A program made the position numbers and the translations under genes. The notes beneath the pieces were generated by a model. It was not told the DNA's origin and made no database searches. It saw nothing but the letters and a program-made list of their open reading frames with translations. Of a stretch of DNA of 64,000 nucleotides, positions 1 to 8,251 are shown piece by piece. The stretch is taken from the NCBI RefSeq assembly GCF_007744075.1, contig NZ_CP036266.1, forward strand, positions 7,778,564 to 7,842,563, given 5' to 3'. Each line of letters begins with the position of its first letter. The first letter of the stretch is position 1. This stretch comes from Gimesia chilikensis. GTDB taxonomy: Bacteria; Planctomycetota; Planctomycetia; Planctomycetales; Planctomycetaceae.

Positions 1-92
1 AGTCGCGAGACCGACAAGCCCGGAAACAGACAGTGTACATGTACAGAGTGAGCTCACGGGCCTGGTGTCTGGTCGAGCCTGAAATCGACGGT

Positions 93-1322
93 TTAAACGA
101 GAACCCTGTGTAATTCCTGAACGGTGGTAATCCCTTCCAGAACCTTGGCTTTTCCAGATTCTTCCATCGTCGTCATGCCTTTTTCTGATGCAAGTTTCAA
201 TAATTCGGTTTGAGTCGCTCCCCTCAGGATCGCTTCCCGCAGTTCTCCACGTACTCCCAGAGTTTCAAAAATCCCCGTCCGGCCCAGGTAGCCCGTCTGG
301 AAGCAATGATCGCAGCCCGCTCCCATTGCAATTTTGGAATCGGCTACTTGATCGGAATTTACTCCCAGATATTCACAGGCGCCCGAATCTGGCTGGTAGG
401 GAGCCCGACATTTCTCGCAGATGCAACGAACAAGTCTTTGAGAAATAATTCCCTGCAAACTGTCAGTGATGAACATGGAAGGAATCCCGAATTCTCGGAA
501 GACATCGATTGCCGCCACTGCGTCGTTGGAATGCAAAGTCGAAAGGACACGAATCCCCGTCAGCCCTGCCCGCACAGCAATATGCGCAGTCTCGGAATCT
601 CGAATTTCTCCCACCATGATCACATTCGGATCCTGACGCAAAACCCCGCGGAGCGCCTCGGCAAAACTGAACCCGATTTTGGGATCTATCTGAATCTGGT
701 TCACCCCTTCAATACGTCGTTCGACCGGATCTTCAATCGTCGCCAGACTCATTTCCGGCTGGTTAAGGTAATCCAGGCAACTGTAAATGGAGGTGCTTTT
801 TCCGGAACCGACCGGTCCGACACTCAGAATCATCCCATACGGAGCTGTACAATATTTGGTGATTTCAGAAGTCTGAGCTTCACTGAGACCGAGTTCGTTA
901 AAATGAGTAAAACGTTTGTGATCCGGCATGAGCCTTAGCACCAGCCGCTCCCCGTGGATGGTGGGACCTGAACCGACACGAATATCGCGACGGTTCTGCA
1001 GAGTCTGGTTATTAATGTGCCCGTCCTGGGCCAGCCGCCGTTCTGTAATATCCATATTGGCAGCCAGCTTGAGACGGGAAATCACGGATGCTGCCGCTTC
1101 CTTGGGAAGCTGGATGATATCGTGCAACATTCCGTCGACCCTTAATCCGTCTTCGAGGGGATCTAAATGAATATCGGTCGCCTGGAGTTGAAAAGCACGC
1201 TCCATCAGTAAGTCAACCAGCGGGCCGGGCCCTACTACGTCAATCAGTTCCCGCAGCTCGGCCTGGAGTGCCTGTTGCCGCCCTTCATTTTTGTTCTCGG
1301 TATTCGCAGGAGTATCTGACAT
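93..1322 (-). CDS. GspE/PilB-type secretion or pilus assembly ATPase
   Basis: Hexameric ATPase family that powers pseudopilus or pilus extension at the inner membrane. The 409-residue protein has a Walker A loop [10 protein letters not shown] (canonical GPTGSGKTT), a Walker B region with [13 protein letters not shown], and paired cysteines (CICEKC and CDHC) matching the GspE/PilB zinc site. It is shorter than classical GspE because the N-terminal T2SSE_N domain is missing. ATG start at 1322. It follows the STAS gene by 75 bases on the same strand. No GspF or pilin gene is adjacent; the GspF/pilin operon lies about 27 kb away, so a partnership is only inferred. PilT is less likely given the CxxC pairs. 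Confidence 0.9.
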   Translation of the reverse strand: MSDTPANTENKNEGRQQALQAELRELIDVVGPGPLVDLLMERAFQLQATDIHLDPLEDGLRVDGMLHDIIQLPKEAAASVISRLKLAANMDITERRLAQDGHINNQTLQNRRDIRVGSGPTIHGERLVLRLMPDHKRFTHFNELGLSEAQTSEITKYCTAPYGMILSVGPVGSGKSTSIYSCLDYLNQPEMSLATIEDPVERRIEGVNQIQIDPKIGFSFAEALRGVLRQDPNVIMVGEIRDSETAHIAVRAGLTGIRVLSTLHSNDAVAAIDVFREFGIPSMFITDSLQGIISQRLVRCICEKCRAPYQPDSGACEYLGVNSDQVADSKIAMGAGCDHCFQTGYLGRTGIFETLGVRGELREAILRGATQTELLKLASEKGMTTMEESGKAKVLEGITTVQELHRVLV

Positions 1323-1397
1323 GACTCGACTCTTTCTGTCCTAACAATAAGCTTCGGTGAGAGAAATGTGACTGGGAATGGCTGATAATCCAGCTCG

Positions 1398-2048
1398 TTA
1401 AATCAGTTTAAAGAGGCCAAGTCCTCCCAGAACCAGACTGCTGATCAAGACAACCACCCCGAGAATCCGCAAATTCTTTCGACGATCTTTGAGTGCGGTT
1501 GCCCCCAGGAGTAATCCTGCCAGAGAAAAGGAGATCGTGGCCCCTAACGCGATTTTCGGATCAGGGGTCAGGGTGTCGCTGATGTATAACGCAAAACAAG
1601 CCACCGCGGAAAGCACTGCGACAATGCCCAGCAGAATCGGCATTGAAAATGTACGGCGCCGCTCGATGCGCTCTTGTTTAACAGCCTGGCTCAGATGCGC
1701 GACTGCCTCCTCTTCGGAAGCGGTGATGAACCACACCTTCTTGAGACCAGAGATATTTAAAACCTCTTCCACCATTTCACTGGTATTCAGGATCGCAGTT
1801 TTTCCCCCCTGCTCATCGACCAGCTTCCAGACCTGGATCACGATTGCCACCAGAGAACTATTAATAAAATCCAACCTGGTCAGATCAATGATGACGCTGG
1901 GAGACTGCTGATTTTTGACTTCCGTCAGCAATGTGTCGCCGAGAGATTCCAGCTCATCCCAGGCGGATTCGTTCAATTCCGGTAACAATTGCACCTTGAG
2001 ATGGTCATTGACGGCAGTGATATGATAGGGAACTTCTTCGGTAGCCAT
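1398..2048 (-). CDS. Membrane-anchored STAS-domain protein (anti-sigma antagonist-like)
   Basis: Residues about 10-125 look like a STAS domain of the SpoIIAA type: a strand-loop VIIDLTRLDFINSS places Ser64/Ser65 where the phosphorylatable serine of anti-sigma factor antagonists lies. In contrast to soluble SpoIIAA, about three hydrophobic segments follow (near 135-152, 162-182 and 193-214), so the regulator is probably tethered to the membrane with the STAS domain in the cytoplasm. No kinase or phosphatase partner is adjacent. It precedes the GspE-like gene on the same strand and may share a transcript with it. Family confidence is good; the partner and process are unknown. Confidence 0.75.
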   Translation of the reverse strand: MATEEVPYHITAVNDHLKVQLLPELNESAWDELESLGDTLLTEVKNQQSPSVIIDLTRLDFINSSLVAIVIQVWKLVDEQGGKTAILNTSEMVEEVLNISGLKKVWFITASEEEAVAHLSQAVKQERIERRRTFSMPILLGIVAVLSAVACFALYISDTLTPDPKIALGATISFSLAGLLLGATALKDRRKNLRILGVVVLISSLVLGGLGLFKLI

Positions 2049-2789
2049 GAACCAATCTCCATTGTTTACGATACGTCTGGTATCGGAGGGCCCAGTATCA
2101 GCTCAATGCTTCCACATTGATTGCTTATTTTGAAGTAATGGTCGTCTTACTTTCAAAATACCATTGTGCCCTGATTTTACCTATTGCAATTTGGACCAAA
2201 CCACGTGATTTACTAAGTATTTTCAGAGAAACGACTTTGCTTCACGACAAGTTAACAGATTTGGATAATCATCTTTATACGACCAGCACATTTCAGTGCA
2301 CCTGCGATCACATGGCCTGCAGAATCTGGATCGCTGGAAGTAAACCATGGTCTGCTATTCGGAATCTCTAAGGTCATAAGTACTTAGTATATGCTGACAG
2401 GTTGCTGTTATGTCAAGTTTTCCGAAGGTAGCGATTATGTCTGCCAACCAAGTTAGAAAGGTCAAACAGTTAAATGCCAGATGGTTAGCTGAATTTCAGT
2501 TTGACTCTGCTTTTTGAGCGTATTTATAATAGGGAAACAACCGATTTGACAAAATAGGTTGTTTTTGCGCACAAGCTCTCGTTAGTATCAAAAGCTTCAA
2601 CTCAGCAGGATCTGACAGGCTCCAAAGACACATCTGTAAGGGCCACTCCGCAGAATTTTCCAACTTATTTTCTTCCAGGAATAAAGTGGATAGATTCGGC
2701 CGAAAAGTTAGCACATAATAATATTAAGTAAGAGAGCGATCTCTACCCGAACAGATTGAAGTCTTTCAAAACAGACTCAGGAAAACCCC
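2049..2789. other. Intergenic region between divergent genes
   Basis: About 740 AT-rich bases separate the STAS gene (minus) from the coiled-coil operon (plus). Apart from the inverted repeat at 2127-2159 I see no convincing gene. The open frames here lack good ribosome sites and family-like sequence. Promoters for both flanking transcripts must lie here but I cannot place them. Confidence 0.6.
2127..2159. repeat. Near-perfect inverted repeat upstream of the STAS gene
   Basis: ATTTTGAAGTAA at 2127-2138 is the reverse complement of TTACTTTCAAAAT at 2147-2159 except for one bulged base, with an 8-base spacer. It lies about 80 bases upstream of the STAS gene start. It could be an operator or a hairpin in a leader transcript; there is no T-run, so a terminator is unlikely. 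Confidence 0.35.
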
Positions 2790-3467
2790 ATGACTCGTTT
2801 CAGTAAAATCCTGTTGGTCCTGGTACTGGTATCCAGTATCGCCTTTATGGGATTTGCCGCGGCCTCCGCTGTTGGTGGCCCTAACTGGCTTCAGGAAAAA
2901 GATAAGCTGACAAACTACCTGTTTGAGTATCAGCCCGGTGAGAATCCGACCTGGACTGTCAAAACCAGAAGAGGTGGTGAGCAGATTTCATCCTCTCCCG
3001 TGCTGGCAAAAGTGATCGTCGCTGCCCAGAAACACCAGATTCAGCAACAAAACGAACAACTCTCAGAGATCACGAAACCGATTGCTCCCATGGAGAAGGC
3101 GATCAAGAACTGGGAACAAATCAATCAGGTTGATCGTCAGGCCATGGATACTAAGGCAGCAGAACTGCAACAACAGATCGCGGCACTGGACACGCAGATC
3201 ACCCAGCTGGCCAATGAAGGTATCAAGATCAGCCAACAGACCCTGGAAATTAATCAGGAAGCTGCTGAGCGACGTGCAGACGTCTTCCGGCTTCAGGATC
3301 AGATCGATGAAATCCGCAATGAGAAATACCTGACCCAGGAACAGCAGAAAACACTGCGTGATTACATCGCAAGAATCGAAGGAAAAGTACATCGGCTCCA
3401 GAGACAGAAAACGCTGCTGGAAAACGCAGTCAAGGGATCTGACAACAAAGAGCTTACTCAAAAATAA
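2790..3467 (+). CDS. Membrane-anchored coiled-coil protein
   Basis: No named family recognised. The N-terminus is a hydrophobic segment (about residues 5-28, ILLVLVLVSSIAFMGFAAA), either a signal anchor or signal peptide. The rest is charged, glutamine-rich and heptad-like (about 70-215), predicted to form long coiled coils. The start has a Shine-Dalgarno-like AGGAAAA just upstream. It is first in a plus-strand operon with the 290-residue and 53-residue proteins. The N-terminal motif (V-L-S-x-x-F-M-G-F-A) recurs in the next gene, so the two look like diverged paralogues. A structural or envelope scaffolding role is possible but unproven. Confidence 0.75.
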   Translation: MTRFSKILLVLVLVSSIAFMGFAAASAVGGPNWLQEKDKLTNYLFEYQPGENPTWTVKTRRGGEQISSSPVLAKVIVAAQKHQIQQQNEQLSEITKPIAPMEKAIKNWEQINQVDRQAMDTKAAELQQQIAALDTQITQLANEGIKISQQTLEINQEAAERRADVFRLQDQIDEIRNEKYLTQEQQKTLRDYIARIEGKVHRLQRQKTLLENAVKGSDNKELTQK

Positions 3468-3549
3468 ATCCCTCTGAATTCAGTCTCAGACTGGTTTCAG
3501 ATTTTACCAGATACAAACTTCAATTTTTATCAATATCAGGAGCGATTAG

Positions 3550-4422
3550 ATGTCGTTTGTCGGCAAGGTACTGGTCGTCGTTCAAGTTGTCCTCAGCGTC
3601 TGCTTTATGGGTTTCGCCGGAGCAGTCTTTACAGCACAGACGAACTGGCGTAACGAAAGCCTGAAGCTCAAGGACAATGTAGCCAGCATGCAGAAAAGCA
3701 TGAACGAGCTTGAGTCCGAGTACAGCAATTACAAAACGGAAATGACTCAGAAAATGAATGATGCCCTGAGTCAGGCTCAAACGGCTAAAGCCGCCAATGA
3801 CGCCCTGAAAGCACAGAATAAATCTTATCAGAATCAGTTGGAAACTGTGCGTGCTGAAAGAGACACTTCGGTAGCCCAGGCTGAAACTACGGGTGAAGAA
3901 GCGAACTTTCGTCGTCAGGAATCAGATCGCCAGCGCGTAGTTAACAAAACCCTGCATGACACAATCAATGACCTGCGGGCTAACATCAAGAGCCTGGAAG
4001 ATACGATTTTCACCAAGAGTATTCAGGAAAAAACTCTGACTGCCAAACATAATAAGGTTCTCGAAGAGCTGAATTATCTGAATAAAATTGTCTCAAATCT
4101 GGGCATTGATCCGAATGACCCCGCGATTGCAGGCATGCAGACGCCACCGCCGGCCGTTGAAGGTGTTATTATCAATACCAAGAAAGACAAACGGAACGGA
4201 ACCAGGTTTGTAGAAGTTTCGCTAGGCAGTGATGACGGGCTCAGCAAAGGCCATCAGCTATATGTCTACCGTTTTGGTAACAAGGAAAATGGTAATCGTC
4301 CCAAGTACCTGGGTAAAATTGAATTAGTATATGTTGATCCTGATACAGCAGTCGGGACTGTAATAGACGCCGCCAAGAACGGTGTGATTGAGAAAGGTGA
4401 TCATGTCAACTCGAAGCTCTAA
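3550..4422 (+). CDS. Membrane-anchored coiled-coil protein with C-terminal beta domain
   Basis: 290 residues. A single hydrophobic anchor (about 6-28, VVVQVVLSVCFMGFAGA) resembles that of the preceding gene. A long coiled coil covers about 35-185, and a compact C-terminal domain about 200-290 contains strand-like blocks such as FVEVSLGSDDGLSKGHQLYVY, a sequence pattern common in planctomycete proteins of unknown function. AGGAG lies 7 bases before the ATG. It ends 20 bases inside the next small gene, suggesting translational coupling. Function unknown; an envelope-associated role is inferred from topology. Confidence 0.75.
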   Translation: MSFVGKVLVVVQVVLSVCFMGFAGAVFTAQTNWRNESLKLKDNVASMQKSMNELESEYSNYKTEMTQKMNDALSQAQTAKAANDALKAQNKSYQNQLETVRAERDTSVAQAETTGEEANFRRQESDRQRVVNKTLHDTINDLRANIKSLEDTIFTKSIQEKTLTAKHNKVLEELNYLNKIVSNLGIDPNDPAIAGMQTPPPAVEGVIINTKKDKRNGTRFVEVSLGSDDGLSKGHQLYVYRFGNKENGNRPKYLGKIELVYVDPDTAVGTVIDAAKNGVIEKGDHVNSKL

Positions 4423-4564
4423 GTCTAAAGGAAAAGCAGCCACTGCAGAATCAGGTGGCCCGAACATTTATGTCGGCTTACTGTTTGTCTCCCTTGCCGC
4501 TTTAGTGACAGGAATTATTTTCCTGCTCATGCAGCTCTCCGCGTATAACTGGGAGCTGGGTTAA
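4403..4564 (+). CDS. 53-residue single-pass membrane protein
   Basis: A short frame starts with ATG at 4403, overlapping the previous gene by 20 bases, and stops with TAA at 4562-4564. Residues 1-20 are basic and polar (MSTRSSKSKGK), residues 22-45 are strongly hydrophobic (YVGLLFVSLAALVTGIIF), and the tail is AYNWELG. The overlap, the clean membrane segment and the terminator 32 bases downstream support a real third gene of the operon. No family recognised; it may be a small partner of the two coiled-coil proteins. Confidence 0.7.
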   Translation: MSTRSSKSKGKAATAESGGPNIYVGLLFVSLAALVTGIIFLLMQLSAYNWELG

Positions 4565-4596
4565 CGGCAGCAGCCAGTCATAAACCAGTATAGACT

Positions 4597-4630
4597 CAGA
4601 GCCCGTCACCTCTTCCGGTGACGGGCTCTG
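4597..4630. terminator. Strong bidirectional intrinsic terminator
   Basis: A perfect 14-base stem (4597-4610 pairs with 4617-4630, arms CAGAGCCCGTCACC and GGTGACGGGCTCTG) encloses a 6-base loop and is followed on the plus strand by TTTATT. It lies between convergent transcripts: the coiled-coil operon (plus) and the rhodanese gene (minus). It probably ends both, better for the plus strand. Confidence 0.85.
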
Positions 4631-4658
4631 TTTATTCCCATACTGGTTTTTACTCTCT

Positions 4659-5039
4659 TTATGAACCTGCCTCGATCTCATAACCAGCATTCTTCCATCC
4701 GCTGAACCCACCGTCCATAGAGATCACTTGAGTGTATCCCATCTTTTGCAGATTATCTGCAGCCAGAGCAGAGCGAAAGCCGCCACCACAGTACAAAATC
4801 AATGTGGTAGAGGTATCAGGGAATGCCCGCTCGATATCGCGTTCGATGATCCCCTTCCCGAGATGAATAGCACCGGGAATCCGTGCTGCCTGAAATTCAT
4901 GATCTTCACGTACATCAATGAGGTGAAACTCATCGCCCGCTTGCTTACGTGTCTGCACATCCTGCACGGTGCATTCGGTCACTCTTGATTTCGCATCATT
5001 CACGATATCCAGAAAACGTTGAGAATGATTTTTACCCAT
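4659..5039 (-). CDS. Rhodanese-like domain protein
   Basis: Single rhodanese domain of 126 residues, likely cytoplasmic. The active-site loop is CGGGFRS with Cys84 as the persulfide-forming cysteine, and the CH2A-like motif DVREDHEFQAARIPGA is clear. I chose the ATG at 5039 because AAAGGGA lies just upstream; a start at 5096 would add 19 residues without a ribosome site. Such single-domain proteins carry sulfur or act as thiosulfate sulfurtransferases; the acceptor is not indicated. The alpha/beta hydrolase gene lies about 95 bases upstream on the same strand. Confidence 0.85.
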   Translation of the reverse strand: MGKNHSQRFLDIVNDAKSRVTECTVQDVQTRKQAGDEFHLIDVREDHEFQAARIPGAIHLGKGIIERDIERAFPDTSTTLILYCGGGFRSALAADNLQKMGYTQVISMDGGFSGWKNAGYEIEAGS

Positions 5040-5134
5040 TGTGGGTCCCTTTATATTCTGAGTAAAACAAATCTGACCATCCCGGCTCTCAGCCATGAAG
5101 ACTTCTAGATAATCGCATGTCTCAACATCGAAGT

Positions 5135-5944
5135 CTACCTGGCAACAGCTAAGAATTCTTCCATCGCCTGATTGACCTCTTCTGCCGCTTCCAGAGGGGC
5201 CATATGCCCCACTCGTGGAATTTCACGACAGCTGGCCTCTGGGAGCCTTACAGCCATTTCTTGCATGATATCCGGAGGTGTCAGGACATCGTCACTGCCG
5301 ACGATGAGTAATGCGGGAATCTGGATCTGATCAAGTACGCCCAGAAAATCATCACGCTCCGCCATGCCTCGCTGGCTGGCAGCAATCCCTTCAGGATCTG
5401 CTGCTTCGATTTCTGCAATCAGATCCTGTGCAATCTCCGGGTACAAGTCTCGTGATGTCTTACTCAACAGATTAGGGATCATTGCTGAAGCGACAGCTTC
5501 GGGGCCATGGCGTAACACCAGATCGACCATTTTTAACCGATTGCTGACCCCCTCTTCGGTATCTGCATCGGAACGTGTATCGCAGAGAATCAATGTTTTC
5601 AGTTTTTCCGGAAAGTGCCTCCAGAACTCCCAGGCAATATACCCTCCCATGGAAAGGCCACAGAAATTCACAGGCTCTTCGACTTCCAGTTGCGCAAGTA
5701 GTTCCTTCAGATCCTCAGCGTGTTGTTTCATACTCACCGTTCCGACCGTGACATCTGACCCGCCGAAGCCTCTCAGATCAGGAGCGATGACAGTATACTG
5801 CTGCTGGAAATGTGCAATCTGAGCCTGCCACATTCGATGACTTAACGGGAATCCATGCACCAGCAGTAGAGGCGGCCCTTCCCCGGCGATAGTAACCTGC
5901 ATGCGAATCCCATTTACGTTTTGCTCTAGCATCTGCTGGCTCAT
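5135..5944 (-). CDS. Alpha/beta hydrolase
   Basis: A 269-residue alpha/beta-fold hydrolase, no signal peptide, probably cytoplasmic. It shows the oxyanion-side motif LLLVHGFPLSH (about 27-35), the nucleophile elbow GLSMGG with Ser98, a later acid region (VGSDDVLTP) and the catalytic histidine in RVGHMAPLEA. The overall pattern resembles the 3-oxoadipate enol-lactonase / haloperoxidase-like subgroup (PF00561/PF12697), but the substrate cannot be told. It lies between the TlpA-like gene and the rhodanese gene on the same strand, with short gaps. Confidence 0.85.
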   Translation of the reverse strand: MSQQMLEQNVNGIRMQVTIAGEGPPLLLVHGFPLSHRMWQAQIAHFQQQYTVIAPDLRGFGGSDVTVGTVSMKQHAEDLKELLAQLEVEEPVNFCGLSMGGYIAWEFWRHFPEKLKTLILCDTRSDADTEEGVSNRLKMVDLVLRHGPEAVASAMIPNLLSKTSRDLYPEIAQDLIAEIEAADPEGIAASQRGMAERDDFLGVLDQIQIPALLIVGSDDVLTPPDIMQEMAVRLPEASCREIPRVGHMAPLEAAEEVNQAMEEFLAVAR

Positions 5945-6004
5945 TGTGTTGTCCTTCCTGGAGGTGATTCAGCGATCAGCCCGCGTGACTGGGAGGCGTA
6001 TTCA

Positions 6005-6571
6005 TCACTGTTGCGCCAGTTTTAAAGCGCGTGCGATTCCCTCTTCCAGAGATTCAGTTCTCTCCGAGTCAACATTCCAGACCACTTTTCCGTCCGTACC
6101 GATCACCCAGACCTGTGGGATAAATTCTGCCTTGAAAGCAAGCAGAGAATCAATTGCCCCATATCCATTGGGCCACGTGATTCCCGTTTCGTCCAGCCAC
6201 TCCTGAATAACGGGAAGCAGATCTTCACCATCGGAGGTTAAACCGACAAACGCAACATTTTGATCTTTGAATTTCTCATGCACCTCCACCAGATGCGGTG
6301 CTGCCATTCGACAGGGACCACACCAGGTCGCCCATGCATCAACAACAATCACTTTACCCTTGAGGTAGTCGTCCTGATGGGGGTCACCATTCACCCAGCC
6401 TGCTGCTTGAATGGGAGGGGCCTCGGTCCCCACCTTCAACTGGGCCATACCCCCCTCGGGTAAGGTTGACTCCGGCAAACGGAACGCGAACCAGGAAGAA
6501 AAGATGACAGCTCCGGTGACAACCAGAGCCAGGGCAATCAGGAAATCTTTTTTAGCGCTGGAATTGGACAT
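6005..6571 (-). CDS. TlpA/ResA-like thioredoxin-fold protein
   Basis: Membrane-anchored thioredoxin-like thiol oxidoreductase of 188 residues. One N-terminal transmembrane segment (about 10-30) is followed by a thioredoxin domain with the redox motif WCGPC at 83-87 and the typical preceding VVVDAWATW block. The domain should face the periplasm. TlpA/ResA family members reduce disulfides in cytochrome or copper-protein maturation; here no such gene is adjacent, so the client is unknown. It sits between the M32 carboxypeptidase and the alpha/beta hydrolase. Confidence 0.85.
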   Translation of the reverse strand: MSNSSAKKDFLIALALVVTGAVIFSSWFAFRLPESTLPEGGMAQLKVGTEAPPIQAAGWVNGDPHQDDYLKGKVIVVDAWATWCGPCRMAAPHLVEVHEKFKDQNVAFVGLTSDGEDLLPVIQEWLDETGITWPNGYGAIDSLLAFKAEFIPQVWVIGTDGKVVWNVDSERTESLEEGIARALKLAQQ

Positions 6572-6604
6572 ATACCTGCTCTCTGCCGATTGTACTTTGA
6601 TATT

Positions 6605-8119
6605 TTAGAGGTTGTAGAGCTCGCCATATTTGCGATTCAACTGATCGACAAGCGGAACGTGTGAAAGGGTTTCTCCCGTAACTACTTCCAGTAATCGATT
6701 CGCTCGATAGCGTTTCCCGTGCTGATGAATCTTTTGATTCAACCATTCCTTGAGCGGGCCGAATTCTCCCCGGGCGATGAGATCGTCCAGGCCTCCCAGT
6801 TCACTGTCTGCAGCATTGAAAAAGTGAGCTGCATACATGTTCCCGAGTGCATATGTCGGGAAATAACCAATCAGACCAGCACTCCAGTGCACGTCCTGCA
6901 GGCAGCCATTCGCAGGCGTGTCCGGTGTAATACCAAAGTAACTCGTAAATTTCTCATTCCAGGCAGCCTCGACATCGGCAGGTTGCAGGTCTCCGGATAT
7001 CAGCGCCTGCTCAAGTTCGAAGCGCAGCATGATGTGCAGATTATAGGTCACCTCATCTGCCTCAACTCGAATATACGAAGGACGTACATCATTGATCGCC
7101 CGATAAAAGTCATCCTGGGCAACATCAGCTAAGGCTTCCGGGAACTGCTGCTGTGCAGACTGATAGAAACAGTTCCAGAACGGACGGCTTCTCCCCACCA
7201 GGTTCTCCCACATCCGCGATTGAGATTCATGGATGCCCAATGAGGTTGAACTGCCGACGGGAGTACCAAAGTATTCCTTGAGTAACCCCTGCTCGTAGAT
7301 ACCGTGACCTGCTTCGTGCAGTGTTCCAAAAAAAGCTCCCGGAAAGTGGTGTTCATCATAGCGGGTCGTCAGGCGGCAATCCCCCGGACCGATTCCACTG
7401 CAAAAAGGATGCGCCGCGATATCAAGTCTGCCGGCATTAAAATCAAATCCAATCTTTTCAGCAGCGGAGAGACTGAATTCTCGCTGCTTTGCAACAGGAT
7501 ATTTTCTGGTCAGGAGGGAGACATCGGGGACAATTCCGGATTCTTTGATCGCAGAGACAAGTTTGACCAGTTCATTGCGCAACGGGGTAAAGGCCTGCTC
7601 GATCATTTCTGAAGTCGCACCGGGTTCGTACTCGTCCAACAGAGCATCGTAAGCAGTCTGCCCTTCAGATCCGAGCGAGGCAGCCTGTTCGCGTTTGAGG
7701 CCAATCATCTTTTCGAGCCAGGGCAGGAAATCATTGAACTGATTTTCCTTGCGGGCTTTTACCCACGCATGATGTGAAAGAGTCGCTACCCGGGACAACT
7801 CTTCTACAAGTTGACGTGGGAGTTTTGTCATTCGGTCATATTCATGTCGTGCCTCACGAATGTTGGCCTGCTCTACCGAATCTTCTTCCCACTCCGAAGC
7901 GCTTTCCAGTTCGTTCAGCAAGTCTCCTGTTTCCGGACTGGTAGCTTCCTGATGAACCATGCCTGCCATCATGGAAAGCTGATCTGCTCGATGACTCGCA
8001 CCATCTGCCGGGAGATATGTCTGTTCATCCCATTCCAGAATAGCAGAACAGGAACTCAGCAGGGCCGCTTGTTTGAGTCGTGCGATTAATTGATCGTATG
8101 CTTTCTGGGAAGCATTCAT
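6605..8119 (-). CDS. M32 family carboxypeptidase (thermostable carboxypeptidase Taq-like)
   Basis: Zinc carboxypeptidase of about 504 residues, the usual length for M32. The metal motif HEAGH occurs near residue 266 within LHEAGHGIYEQG, and the M32 signatures SLGIHESQSRMWEN and the DEVTYNLHI region are present. Cytoplasmic, removing C-terminal residues from peptides. I placed the start at the ATG at 8119 (MNASQKAY), which has GAAAGAG upstream; the 8170 start would add 17 residues. It precedes the TlpA-like gene with a 33-base gap. Strong call. Confidence 0.93.
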   Translation of the reverse strand: MNASQKAYDQLIARLKQAALLSSCSAILEWDEQTYLPADGASHRADQLSMMAGMVHQEATSPETGDLLNELESASEWEEDSVEQANIREARHEYDRMTKLPRQLVEELSRVATLSHHAWVKARKENQFNDFLPWLEKMIGLKREQAASLGSEGQTAYDALLDEYEPGATSEMIEQAFTPLRNELVKLVSAIKESGIVPDVSLLTRKYPVAKQREFSLSAAEKIGFDFNAGRLDIAAHPFCSGIGPGDCRLTTRYDEHHFPGAFFGTLHEAGHGIYEQGLLKEYFGTPVGSSTSLGIHESQSRMWENLVGRSRPFWNCFYQSAQQQFPEALADVAQDDFYRAINDVRPSYIRVEADEVTYNLHIMLRFELEQALISGDLQPADVEAAWNEKFTSYFGITPDTPANGCLQDVHWSAGLIGYFPTYALGNMYAAHFFNAADSELGGLDDLIARGEFGPLKEWLNQKIHQHGKRYRANRLLEVVTGETLSHVPLVDQLNRKYGELYNL

Positions 8120-8251
8120 GGAGATGCTCTTTCTAGTAGATTTTTTCTGATAAACGTGCATAAAGCACACGCTAAAAGATCAGGGATACTGACCACATTG
8201 TATGGGAGATGCAGGTGTAGAAATCAACCACTGCCATTCGGAAATTCGAAT

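Noticed and set aside
1-92. Possible start of a minus-strand gene below the GspE gene
   Set aside because: An ATG near position 39 reads open to the edge for only about 13 codons and has no ribosome site; too short to judge.
210-938. 242-residue open frame on the plus strand
   Set aside because: Lies wholly within the GspE-like gene on the other strand; its composition is that of an antisense shadow.
2117-2371. 84-residue frame in the intergenic region
   Set aside because: No ribosome site and composition unlike a protein; it spans the inverted repeat at 2127-2159.
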